DNA of 64,000 bases, taken from Trichomonas vaginalis G3 (lineage: Eukaryota > Parabasalia > Trichomonadida > Trichomonadidae). Location of the stretch: assembly GCF_026262505.1 (NCBI RefSeq), contig NC_067203.1:20937411-21001410 (forward strand), written 5' to 3'. A program made the position numbers and the translations under genes. Below are positions 16,773 to 25,984 of this stretch, in pieces; position 1 is the stretch's first letter, and the number at the start of each line of letters is the position of its first letter. The notes beneath the pieces were generated by a model. The model did no database searches, was not told the origin of the DNA, and saw only the letters and a program-made list of their open reading frames with translations.

Positions 16773-17245
16773 CTGAGTTCAAGGTTATATTCATCAAATA
16801 TTTCATTATTAAATGCAACTTCTGCTAGTTTATTTATTTTTTCAATACGATCATTTGAAAGTCTATCGTTTAATTTTTTCTGAAGTTTTTCATTTTCTAG
16901 TTCTGAAACTTTATTTGGATGATATTTAAACCCGTTAAATTCTTTTTCCTCAGTTTTGATCATTAATTTACAAAGAACTTTTGTGGTTGGAATTCGTTTA
17001 AACCATTTATCATTAATATTTGTTATATATTCAATATCTGGAATTAATTCCCAAATTTTTGCATTTTCAATTAATTTATTATCAAATGCAAAAGCAATAG
17101 GTTTAATATTAAACTTACCTTTATAATATAAACTTTCTACATAATCATCGAAATAAACATCTACTTGTTTAACATTTTCAAGAATTGGTGAAAGAGCATC
17201 CATTAATTGATTGACGGTTACGAATCTTGATCCACTCATTTTCAT
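16760..17245 (-). CDS. Polinton protein of unknown function (161 residues)
   Basis: Start MKMSGSRFVTVNQLMDAL; an internal methionine two codons on is an alternative. The sequence has a helical N-terminus, a beta-like middle (VDVYFDDYVESLYYKGKF), a WELIPDIEYITNINDKW segment and a long charged helical C-terminus with repeated N-D-R-I-E patterns. No family is recognised. It lies 60 bp downstream of the modular-repeat gene fragment and reads the same way. Confidence 0.6.
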   Translation of the reverse strand: MKMSGSRFVTVNQLMDALSPILENVKQVDVYFDDYVESLYYKGKFNIKPIAFAFDNKLIENAKIWELIPDIEYITNINDKWFKRIPTTKVLCKLMIKTEEKEFNGFKYHPNKVSELENEKLQKKLNDRLSNDRIEKINKLAEVAFNNEIFDEYNLELSDGL

Positions 17246-17304
17246 ACAAATTAAAAAATAAATTATTCAAAAATGTAAGACATGAATTTTTAAAGTTTAT
17301 TTTT

Positions 17305-17816
17305 TTATTCATGAAAATAATTATTTCTAATTTCTTTTACTCTCTCGTATATACTAGATTTGAAGAATTCAGAACTTTTACCATAATCTCCTAAATGTTT
17401 TCTTATCCCTAACGTGTGCCAGTTATTATATGAAACTGAATAAACTTTATCTTTATCTTTACACCTTTCATCACTTCCAATATATTTATATCTCAGTTTT
17501 GATTTAGCATTTTCATATTCATTAGCGTTTAATAATTCACAGTCTTCCTTTTTAAATTGATGTTTAAGATATTCAGGATTTAATACTCTACGTTTATATG
17601 CTCCTAACTTAGTTCTAAAGGTTTTTCTACAAAATTTAGGAATTCCATCCTCTTTAATGTCATCAATGATTTCCATTTCATTATTTTCAATTTCTTCTTC
17701 TCGTTTATGAGGTCTTTGATTATGACTCCATTGATTCCATGAAATTAAATATTCTTTATCATTATATTTATACCTCATTAGCTTATTTTGGCTTTCATAT
17801 TCATTTAATAATTCAC
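17305..17816 (-). pseudogene. Modular-repeat Polinton protein, C-terminal part, interrupted by the foldback element
   Basis: The sequence contains a repeated module: an NPEYLKHQFKKEDCELLN-type block, then KLRYKYIG with a turn, then VSYNNW. At least two copies of the last part occur (KYNDKEYLISWNQW near the start, KVYSVSYNNW near the end). Similar CxLL...Y...LxYxC modules are found in many viral and homing-endonuclease-associated proteins, where they are thought to bind nucleic acid; here the zinc cysteines are largely absent. The foldback element is inserted at 17816/17817 and the N-terminal part of the same gene lies beyond it at 25642-25729. Confidence 0.6.
17808..17816. repeat. 9-bp target duplication, left copy (ATAATTCAC)
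   Basis: ATAATTCAC here is repeated exactly at 25642-25650, immediately outside the two ends of the foldback element. A perfect 9-bp duplication is the usual mark of Mutator-like transposition. Confidence 0.9.
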
Positions 17817-18250
17817 GGCGTCAAAAATTTTCTCACTGGGTTTTCGTCTATCAATCCCAGCTCATTATATACGCAACCAATCAAAAATCTGATATGGGAG
17901 TCCAAGGCTAACTTTTTGTTGTCTACCTAATAAAAGAGGAAGCAGCATTAGTGAGAATAATCGCAAATATTCAATTTAAATTATCTTTTTATTCTTAATT
18001 TAAAGTGACAAAAAGAATAAAAAACCTATTCTAAGGCATGTTGTTATGTAAATGAGACTAGACATCATATTTTATGTTATGAAAAAAAAATATTTAGAAT
18101 TTTAGAACAAAATAAATAGAAAAAATAGCATAACTTATGGATGTGCGTATATTAAATTTAATAAATTAAGAGAAATTATTTTTGGCGCCAAAATTATTCG
18201 TTAACTCTCAAATTTTTCTGAGTCAATAAGCCGCTAAAAAAGTGTCATTT

Positions 18251-18486
18251 TGTTTCGTTAGAGAAAGATGAATTGTCCATGTCATCCAATCGGGAACAAG
18301 GGGGATGGGGATTAGATGATAAAGAAGCAATTCATGCTCTCTATCTGAAGCAATCAGACTTACCAGCAACAATGTGAATCGATTTGGCTTTAAAGTTAAT
18401 AGAGCAGATCAGCTTGTTACTGGAGAGACTAGGCATTACGATTGATTCGCTGTAGTGCTCTACTTTAATTTAAGAGTAGTAACGGA
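18251..18486. other. Left-arm-specific block of about 236 bp
   Basis: Here the left arm does not match the right arm (whose counterpart is 24968-25207), although sequence on both sides is nearly identical. The block is less AT-rich than its surroundings. One frame reads RFGFKVNRADQLVTGETRHY in part, but no gene is recognised. It is either a replacement in one arm or a remnant that gene conversion did not erase. Confidence 0.7.
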
Positions 18487-19190
18487 TAACTGAATTCCCA
18501 AAATTCTTTAGGTGATCCAAAACACTGTAGCTGCTTGAACTTTGGACGAGCCTCGCACCCCAGAGAATAGAAATCCCAATCTTGCTCATGTTTAGTTGAA
18601 TTAGTCTGCAGCAGTACAGCTCTGATACCACAAGATCGTGATGTATACAAAGTCACAACGCTATTTGATTCAACAACTAGCTAGTTTTGACATCAAATTG
18701 CAAAATTTGACTTCGTTATGAGCTCTTTGTAGCAAAAATACATTACACTTAAAGACTAGTTGCTAGACTGTAGTAGTTTGTTCGTATATATCTATTTTTC
18801 CCCAACGTATTGCATACTACATTTTGACAAGACTTGCAACCTTATAGTAACCTCGTTGGGAATTGTTCAAGCAAAGCGTAGGTAGTTAAGGTCGAGTAAG
18901 AGTTCTTCTTAAATCTTTCACTGAATGAGTAGGTGTTGGAAGAACTGTTCTCTAAAGCGATACAGTTGCGCTACATGTTCGTCAACTTGTCTAGAAATAA
19001 ATATATCATTTGTTTTATACGTTTTTTCGTAATAAATCTATTTGTATTTGTTGTATTTGAGTATGAAGATAACAAAAACTACGGCATAAGACGCAGTACA
19101 CTGGGCTTCGTTGCCATTTTATTTACCATGTTAAGAATAAACTTAACAGACATGCTTTGTTTTCGACGAAGCCATCTAAAATAACGTACA
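18487..19190. mobile_element. Copia-like LTR retroelement relics, left arm
   Basis: On the minus strand TGGTATCAGAGC (18619-18630) matches the initiator-tRNA-Met primer-binding site used by many copia-type elements. Just downstream of it in that direction is a gag-like stretch (KHEQDWDFY...GSPKEFWEF). On the plus strand at 18933-19184 a frame contains GIRRSTLGFV, like the copia RNase H motif RRSTSGFV. The pieces are short, inverted relative to one another and badly decayed. Identical sequence in the other arm shows they were carried along by the foldback element. The identification is tentative. Confidence 0.4.
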
Positions 19191-19914
19191 TCTAAATAAA
19201 ACTAAAAAACTGTAAAATTTCTTTATTTGATAGTATACTTCAAATTATGCACTATACCTTCTAGAATTCTATAACACTCTTTGCATATAATTTTTTTAAA
19301 AAAAAGTTATATCTCGACAAAAATATGATTTATCAATAGAGTATGTAAAATAAAACTCATTCGCAGTATTAAAAAATCGTAAATCTTTCCAAAAAAATTT
19401 TGAATTACAAATTTTAAAACTTAAAACAACATTTTTTGAAGCGAAAAAACGAAATCTAATTTTTTTTTGGAAAATTTAGAATAAATAGAGCTCTTTAACT
19501 CGTCGAATACAAATTGTTTTCAAGTTTTTTTCGACCGGAAATTGAACTTTTAGAGTTTATACAATAAGATTCACATGAAAAAATACGGGTTTAACAAAGA
19601 AATCACCAATATAAAGGTTTTTTTAGTAGAACGAGATTGATAAAAACTATGGTATGATAAAAAGACGATAATTTTTTTGGCGGGATAATTGAAGAATATG
19701 AATGATTCGAATTACAGACATACTCTAGTCCGAAACTTACTATGGTTCGTGACTTATTTTTGACACAGAATAGCTGTAGACTAAGGCTTACTCTAGATCC
19801 AGACTTATTATACAATTAAATTTGCTTTTGGAATAAGACTTAATTTTAGTTACAAACTTATCTTAATATCAGACTTATATTTAGAATCAGACTTACTTTA
19901 GTCTAGAACTTACA

Positions 19915-20435
19915 TTTAGAATCAGACTTCCATTTCAAGTCAGACTTACTTTCGTCCGAAACTTCCATTTCAAGTCTGTCTTACTTTCGTCCGAGACTTA
20001 CATTTCAAGTCAGACTTACTTTCGTCCGAGACTTACATTTCAAGTCATACTTACTTTCGTCCGAGACTTACATTTCAAGTCAGACTTACTTTCGTCCGAG
20101 ACTTACATTTCAAGTCAGACTTACTTTCGTCCGAGACTTACATTTCAAGTCAGACTTACTTTCGTCCGAGACTTACATTTCAAGTCATACTTACTTTCGT
20201 CCGAGACTTACATTTCAAGTCATACTTACTTTCGTCCGAGACTTACATTTCAAGTCAGACTTACTTTCGTCCGAGACTTACATTTCAAGTCAGACTTACT
20301 TTCGTCCGAGACTTACATTTCAAGTCAGACTTTCTTTCGTCCGAGACTTACATTTCAAGTCTGTCTTACTTTCGTCCGAGACTTACATTTCAAGTCAGAC
20401 TTACTTTCGTCCGAGACTTACATTTCAAGTCATAC
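19915..20435. repeat. 35-bp satellite, about 15 copies (left arm)
   Basis: The unit is ACTTACATTTCAAGTCAGAC followed by TTACTTTCGTCCGAG (35 bp), with single-base variants such as AAGTCATAC and AAGTCTGTC. Edge copies are more diverged. The right arm holds the same array with more copies. No open frame runs through it. Confidence 0.95.
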
Positions 20436-20879
20436 TTACATTAATATCAAACTTATATTAACCTACGACTTACTTTTATTCCCAGACATCTTGATCCACA
20501 CTGACATTGAAAACCACTCATACATCTGAAGCCACTCAAACATCTAGATCCACTACGACATGGAGATCCACTCAAACATAATTTTTGCTCTCTAACTACA
20601 TTTTTATATGATTTTACAACCTAAATTTTCTTCTTTACCTAAAGATTATTCGCAATATCTGAATATCATTAATTAATTGAGATATTCAAGTTTTGACAGC
20701 GGATTTGGAAAGCAGACTTGATGAAGATTTTAAATCTGATGTCAAATCTTGGTTTTGTGCATTATTGGAAGAGAAAAAAGGGTGTTAATTGCAAATCTTA
20801 AATATAGTTTTTTACGAAAAATGTAATTAGGGTTAGAATCATAGAAAGATATATCTGTCAGACATTGTTATGTGTGACA

Positions 20880-21745
20880 GATAATATTGCATCTCATAGA
20901 CACTGTTGCATCTGTCAGACACTGTTGCATCTTTCAGACACTGTTAAATTTCATAGACACTGATGCATCTCATAGACACTGTTGCATCTGTCAGACACTG
21001 TTGCATCTCATAGACACTGTTGCATCTTTCAGACACTGTTAAATTTCATAGACACTGTTGCATCTCATAGACACTGTTGCATCTCATAGACACTGTTGCA
21101 TCTCATAGACACTGTTGCATCTGTCAGACACTGTTGCTTCTGTTAGATACTATTGTATCTCTCAGACACTCTTGCATCTCTCAGACACTGTTAAATTTCA
21201 TAGACACTGTTGCATCTATAAGTCACTGTTGCATCTATCACTTACTTTTGCTTCTGTTAGATACTATTGTATCTCTCAAACACTGTTGCATCTCATAGAC
21301 ACTGATGCATCTCATAGACACTGTTGCATCTTTCAGACACTGTTAAATTTCATAGACACTGTTGCATCTCATAGACACTGTTGCATCTTTCAGACACTGT
21401 TGCATCTTTCAGACACTGTTGCATCTCATAGACACTGTTGCATCTGTCAGACACTGTTGCATCTTTCAGACACTGTTGCATCTGTCAGACACTGTTGCAT
21501 CTCATAGACACTGTTAAATTTCATAGACACTGTTGCATCTCATAGACACTGTTGCATCTCATAGACATTGTTGCATCTCATAGACACTGTTGCATCTCAT
21601 AGACACTGTTGCATCTCATAGACACTGTTGCATCTGTCAGACACTGTTGCTTCTGTTAGATACTATTGTATCTCTCAGACACTCTTGCATCTCTCAGACA
21701 CTATGCCATCTCATTAACACTGTTGCATCTTTCATTGACTTTTTT
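20880..21745. repeat. 19-bp tandem repeat, about 45 copies (centre of foldback element)
   Basis: The unit CATAGACACTGTTGCATCT alternates with variants GTCAGACACTGTTGCATCT, TTCAGACACTGTTGCATCT and a CAGACACTGTTAAATTT form. A larger block containing the TCTGTTAGATACTATTGTATC variants recurs (21115-21180, 21245-21280 and 21635-21690), which shows higher-order structure. Frames of 70-130 residues through it (HRHCCICQTLL type) are repeat artefacts. Between 20544 and 20880 I see nothing but AT-rich sequence. Confidence 0.93.
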
Positions 21746-21946
21746 ATCTCTCAGGAAATATTTTATCTCTATAATATTTTTTATATCTCCCAAACTTTTA
21801 CATCTTTCTGATTAATTTTTTTATCCTTTTTCATTCTGTTCTGTATATCGAATCTTTATATAACAAATAATTAAATAGTTTCTCATATTTATTAACTATT
21901 TTTATAAACAATAATCATACACATTTTATTCATATAAATATTTTTT

Positions 21947-22609
21947 TCACAAACCATTTTTCCTCTTCCTTCTTACAACAAAATCCGGATCTCTTTCCTT
22001 GTCTTTATTATCAAAAACTTCTTCGATAATTTTTGAAATCATGTCTTTGTTTTGCTGATATTCATCTGATTCTTCCGGAAGATATGCATTACTTAATGCC
22101 AAATCTATCACTTCTGGATGTGTTTTTCTTAATGATGATATATAATGAATTGCCTGAATTGTATCATAATCGATGTTCATCCCAAGATTAAACATGAAAC
22201 TTGTTGCCTTGTCAATTGACGGAAGATTTAAAATGCGTTGAACAAGACTTTTAACTCCTATATCTGGAGTTACTTGTTCTTCATACAAGTAAATTTCGTT
22301 CTCAACTTTGGTTGTAAATGTTTTCCGAGCCGAAATTTTGCATTGTTCATTTTTCCGATCACCCTTTCCTATCGGATTGTCTTCATCATCATAAACTAGA
22401 ATATTCTTCGAACTATTGAATTCCAATTTTCCAATATGAAATGCTTTAGGTTTTTCTAAATCGGCCGGTTTTACATCTAAGATGTTATGAATACATGGAA
22501 TATGAACACCATATAGTTTATAAACATTTTCCGTGTTGCAGTTGCATTTACAATGCTGTTCGACTTTATTTTTAATTGCCGAAATTTTCAATTTTCTATA
22601 AAGTTTCAT
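21947..22609 (-). CDS. Unknown 220-residue protein, only gene of the foldback element
   Basis: The start MKLYRKLKISAIKNKVEQ precedes a cysteine-rich segment CKCNCNTENVYKLYGVHIPCIH (quoted in parts: CKCNC, then CIH) that could bind zinc. It is followed by HIGKLEFNSSKNILVYDDED, a middle helical part with SIDKATSFMFNLGMNIDYDT, and a basic tail ending RRKRKNGL that resembles a nuclear localisation signal. No family is recognised and no DDE or SWIM motif is seen. Its frame is intact and its base composition is higher in GC than the flanks, so it is likely a real gene. It may be an accessory factor of the element or a captured host gene. Confidence 0.6.
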   Translation of the reverse strand: MKLYRKLKISAIKNKVEQHCKCNCNTENVYKLYGVHIPCIHNILDVKPADLEKPKAFHIGKLEFNSSKNILVYDDEDNPIGKGDRKNEQCKISARKTFTTKVENEIYLYEEQVTPDIGVKSLVQRILNLPSIDKATSFMFNLGMNIDYDTIQAIHYISSLRKTHPEVIDLALSNAYLPEESDEYQQNKDMISKIIEEVFDNKDKERDPDFVVRRKRKNGL

Positions 22610-22739
22610 TACATTATCATTTTTTGGATTATGTTTGAGTGGCTTTAGATGTATGAGTAGTTTTCAATGTCAGTGTGGATCAAGATGTCTGGGAATAAAA
22701 GTAAGTCGTAGGTTAATATAAGTTTGATATTAATGTAAG

Positions 22740-23535
22740 TATGACTTAAAATGTAAGTCTCGGACGAAAGTAAGTCTGACTTGAAATGTAAGTCTCGGAC
22801 GAAAGTAAGTCTGACTTGAAATGTAAGTCTCGGACGAAAGTAAGTCTGACTTGAAATGTAAGTCTCGGACGAAAGTAAGTCTGACTTGAAATGTAAGTTT
22901 CGGACGAAAGTAAGTCTGACTTGAAATGGAAGTCTCGGACGAAAGTAAGTCTGACTTGAAATGTAAGTCTCGGACGAAAGTAAGTCTGACTTGAAATGGA
23001 AGTCTGACTTGAAATGTAAGTCTCGGACGAAAGTAAGTCTGACTTGAAATGTAAGTCTCGGACGAAAGTAAGTCTGACTTGAAATGTAAGTCTCGGACGA
23101 AAGTAAGTCTGACTTGAAATGTAAGTCTCGGACGAAAGTAAGTCTGACTTGAAATGTAAGTCTCGGACGAAAGTAAGTCTGACTTGAAATGGAAGTCTCG
23201 GACGAAAGTAAGTCTGACTTGAAATGTAAGTCTCGGACGAAAGTAAGTCTGACTTGAAATGGAAGTATGACTTGAAATGTAAGTCTCGGACGAAAGTAAG
23301 TCTGACTTGAAATGTAAGTCTCGGACGAAAGTAAGTATGACTTGAAATGTAAGTCTCGGACGAAAGTAAGTCTGACTTGAAATGTAAGTCTCGGACGAAA
23401 GTAAGTATGACTTGAAATGTAAGTCTCGGACGAAAGTAAGTCTGACTTGAAATGTAAGTCTCGGACGAAAGTAAGACAGACTTGAAATGGAAGTTTCGGA
23501 CGAAAGTAAGTCTGACTTGAAATGGAAGTCTGATT
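22740..23535. repeat. 35-bp satellite, about 22 copies (right arm)
   Basis: The inverted counterpart of the left-arm array, CTCGGACGAAAGTAAGTCTG plus ACTTGAAATGTAAGT. Some copies are shortened (GGAAGTCTGACTTGAAATG junctions), which suggests slippage or unequal exchange. The array is about 50 percent longer than in the left arm. Confidence 0.95.
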
Positions 23536-24269
23536 CTAAATGTAAGTTCTAGACTAAAGTAAGTCTGATTCTAAATATAAGTCTGATATTAAGATAAGTT
23601 TGTAACTAAAATTAAGTCTTATTCCAAAAGCAAATTTAATTGTATAATAAGTCTGGATCTAGAGTAAGCCTTAGTCTACAGCTATTCTGTGTCAAAAATA
23701 AGTCACGAACCATAGTAAGTTTCGGACTAGAGTATGTCTGTAATTCGAATCATTCATATTCTTCAATTATCCCGCCAAAAAAATTATCGTCTTTTTATCA
23801 TACCATAGTTTTTATCAATCTCGTTCTACTAAAAAAACCTTTATATTGGTGATTTCTTTGTTAAACCCGTATTTTTTCATGTGAATCTTATTGTATAAAC
23901 TCTAAAAGTTCAATTTCCGGTCGAAAAAAACTTGAAAACAATTTGTATTCGACGAGTTAAAGAGCTCTATTTATTCTAAATTTTCCAAAAAAAAATTAGA
24001 TTTCGTTTTTTCGCTTCAAAAAATGTTGTTTTAAGTTTTAAAATTTGTAATTCAAAATTTTTTTGGAAAGATTTACGATTTTTTAATACTGCGAATGAGT
24101 TTTATTTTACATACTCTATTGATAAATCATATTTTTGTCGAGATATAACTTTTTTTTTAAAAATTATATGCAAAGAGTGTTATAGAATTCTAGAAGGTAT
24201 AGTGCATAATTTGAAGTATACTATCAAATAAAGAAATTTTACAGTTTTTTAGTTTTATTTAGATGTACG

Positions 24270-25110
24270 TTATTTTAGATGGCTTCGTCGAAAACAAAGC
24301 ATGTCTGTTAAGTTTATTCTTAACATGGTAAATAAAATGGCAACGAAGCCCAGTGTACTGCGTCTTATGCCGTAGTTTTTGTTATCTTCATACTCAAATA
24401 CAACAAATACAAATAGATTTATTACGAAAAAACGTATAAAACAAATGATATATTTATTTCTAGACAAGTTGACGAACATGTAGCGCAACTGTATCGCTTT
24501 AGAGAACAGTTCTTCCAACACCTACTCATTCAGTGAAAGATTTAAGAAGAACTCTTACTCGACCTTAACTACCTACGCTTTGCTTGAACAATTCCCAACG
24601 AGGTTACTATAAGGTTGCAAGTCTTGTCAAAATGTAGTATGCAATACGTTGGGGAAAAATAGATATATACGAACAAACTACTACAGTCTAGCAACTAGTC
24701 TTTAAGTGTAATGTATTTTTGCTACAAAGAGCTCATAACGAAGTCAAATTTTGCAATTTGATGTCAAAACTAGCTAGTTGTTGAATCAAATAGCGTTGTG
24801 ACTTTGTATACATCACGATCTTGTGGTATCAGAGCTGTACTGCTGCAGACTAATTCAACTAAACATGAGCAAGATTGGGATTTCTATTCTCTGGGGTGCG
24901 AGGCTCGTCCAAAGTTCAAGCAGCTACAGTGTTTTGGATCACCTAAAGAACTTTGGGAATTCAGTTATTACAAATTTCTCAAGATGAACTTGAGAGCAGC
25001 GCAGTTATAACGAAAGTCTCTGATGAAAGGCAATGATTTCTTTCATGAATGATCTAACGTTAGCTTGAAATCAGGAAAAGAGACTATTGATGACTTACTT
25101 TCCATCGATG
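24270..25110. mobile_element. Copia-like LTR retroelement relics, right arm
   Basis: The mirror image of the left-arm relics. TGGTATCAGAGC lies at 24824-24835 on the plus strand, followed by ATG and a gag-like stretch (GSPKELWEF), continuing in the right-specific block with SLKSGKETIDDLLSI, which resembles the gag pattern 'lkmkegetvdeyl'. The RNase H-like GIRRSTLGFV is at 24270-24521 on the minus strand. Strongly decayed; treated as a fossil. The family name is tentative. Confidence 0.4.
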
Positions 25111-25207
25111 GTGCACAACAGCAGGGAGGGGATTGGTGGGTTTGGGGAAATTCGCTGAGGCACTAGTGTCCGGATTGTTCGTCAAATAGGTTTCCTTTCC
25201 TATAAAG
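24968..25207. other. Right-arm-specific block of about 240 bp
   Basis: The block does not match the left arm (counterpart 18251-18486). Its sequence continues the gag-like relic, so the right arm probably keeps the older state and the left arm was replaced. Nothing else was recognised in it. Confidence 0.7.
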
Positions 25208-25641
25208 AAATGACACTTTTTTGGCGGCTTATTGACTCAGAAAAATTTGAGAGTTAACGAATAATTTTGGCGCCAAAAATAATTTCTCTTAATTTATTAA
25301 ATTTAATATACGCACATCCATAAGTTATGCTATTTTTTCTATTTATTTTGTTCTAAAATTCTAAATATTTTTTTTTCATAACATAAAATATGATGTCTAG
25401 TCTCATTTACATAACAACATGCCTTAGAATAGGTTTTTTATTCTTTTTGTCACTTTAAATTAAGAATAAAAAGATAATTTAAATTGAATATTTGCGATTA
25501 TTCTCACTAATGCTGCTTCCTCTTTTATTAGGTAGACAACAAAAAGTTAGCCTTGGACTCCCATATCAGATTTTTGATTGGTTGCGTATATAATGAGCTG
25601 GGATTGATAGACGAAAACCCAGTGAGAAAATTTTTGACGCC

Positions 25642-25650
25642 ATAATTCAC
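25642..25650. repeat. 9-bp target duplication, right copy (ATAATTCAC)
   Basis: Exact match to 17808-17816, abutting the right end of the foldback element. Confidence 0.9.
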
Positions 25651-25729
25651 AATCTTCATTTTTAAATTGAAGTTTAACCCATTCAGGATTTAAACAATGT
25701 TTAATTAATCGCGGAATATCTGACATCAT
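25642..25729 (-). pseudogene. Modular-repeat Polinton protein, N-terminal part
   Basis: The frame starts MMSDIPRLIKHCLNPEWVKL and continues with QFKNEDCEL, the same NPE...QF-KEDCEL module seen in the part at 17305-17816. The foldback element follows at once. The leader upstream of the ATG (TATATATAGATG in reverse) is AT-rich like other element genes. This part shows that the Polinton continues beyond the foldback insertion. Confidence 0.65.
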
Positions 25730-25984
25730 CTATATATAACTTCTTTTATAAAAGATAAAAAATAAATTATTTTAAAATTAATGTTAATTTTTTAATGATT
25801 TATAAATAAATATATTTTAATGCATCCGTCTATATATAGATGTAACAAAAAAAGTCACTAAACCCGCACTCATATACTACTAAAATTTATCTAAAAGTAG
25901 AATATCGAAATTCTATTATAACTATTCTAATATATAAACCGATAAGCACTGCTTTTGTGATTGTCAAATTTCAATTTGTTTTTC
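25730..25984. other. Presumed right end of the Polinton and promoter of the ubiquitin protease gene
   Basis: AT-rich sequence with a small palindromic stretch, GTCTATATATAGA at about 25829-25841. The Polinton terminal repeat should end in this interval, but its partner is off the window. TTGTCAAATTTCAATTTG, shortly before the ATG at 25985, resembles trichomonad start-site sequence only loosely. Confidence 0.4.

Larger units (their letters stand above)
17817..20543 (+). repeat. Left inverted arm of the foldback element
   Basis: The arm matches 22631-25641 in reverse orientation from the outer end to CCACTCAAACAT. It contains relic copia-like sequence (18.47-19.18 kb), an AT-rich spacer (19.19-19.9 kb) and a 35-bp satellite. 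Short open frames of 60-83 residues occur identically in both arms and I do not regard them as genes. Confidence 0.92.
17817..25641. mobile_element. Foldback / MULE-like element, 7.8 kb, with 2.7- and 3.0-kb inverted arms
   Basis: The element starts GGCGTCAAAAATTTTCTCAC and ends with the exact reverse complement, with a perfect 9-bp duplication outside. The arms 17817-20543 and 22631-25641 are near-identical inverted copies, differing mainly in satellite copy number and one ~240-bp block. The 2.1-kb centre holds a 19-bp tandem repeat and one 220-residue gene. Long arms plus a 9-bp duplication fit Mutator-like (MULE) foldback elements, which trichomonads are known to carry. No MULE transposase (DDE with a SWIM zinc finger) was recognised, so it is probably non-autonomous. 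It is inserted in a Polinton gene and so is younger than the Polinton. Confidence 0.85.
22631..25641 (-). repeat. Right inverted arm of the foldback element
   Basis: The arm is the reverse complement of 17817-20543 but longer because of extra satellite copies. Sequence between satellite and outer end is nearly identical to the left arm apart from the block 24968-25207. Near-identity over kilobases points to recent insertion or ongoing gene conversion. Confidence 0.92.
1..25880. mobile_element. Polinton/Maverick element, left end outside the window, two nested insertions
   Basis: Within about 18 kb of non-nested sequence there are protein-primed DNA polymerase B, retroviral-type integrase, packaging ATPase and jelly-roll capsid genes, which together define the Polinton/Maverick family of self-synthesising, virus-like elements. 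Genes left of about 3.6 kb read rightward and most of the rest read leftward. A mariner and a 7.8-kb foldback element are inserted into two of its genes. The right end must lie between the last element-like frame (25729) and the ubiquitin-protease gene (25985). The terminal inverted repeat cannot be confirmed because the left end is off the window, so 25880 is an estimate. Several coding regions are broken in addition to the two insertions. No adenovirus-type maturation protease was recognised in the visible part. The near-identity of paired repeats and the perfect target duplications suggest that the nested insertions are recent. Confidence 0.85.

Noticed and set aside
18251-18486. Left-arm-specific block as a gene fragment (RFGFKVNRADQLV)
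   Set aside because: The frame is short and stops quickly; no family could be recognised, so only the asymmetry is reported.
21077-21811. Three frames of 73-130 residues made of HRHCCICQTLL-type repeats
   Set aside because: They are produced by the 19-bp tandem repeat, whose period spreads over all three frames without stops; composition is not protein-like.
19915-23535. CRISPR-like array
   Set aside because: Repeats are directly contiguous tandem units without unique spacers, and the organism is a eukaryote.
19603-23852. Identical 70-residue frames (MYNKSGSRVSLSL) in both arms
   Set aside because: No coding character, no family, next to AT-rich spacer; the match between arms is explained by the inverted repeat.
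18933-24521. Identical 83-residue frames in both arms as real genes
   Set aside because: Short, decayed and probably the RNase H-like relic; identity in both arms follows from arm identity and not from selection on protein.
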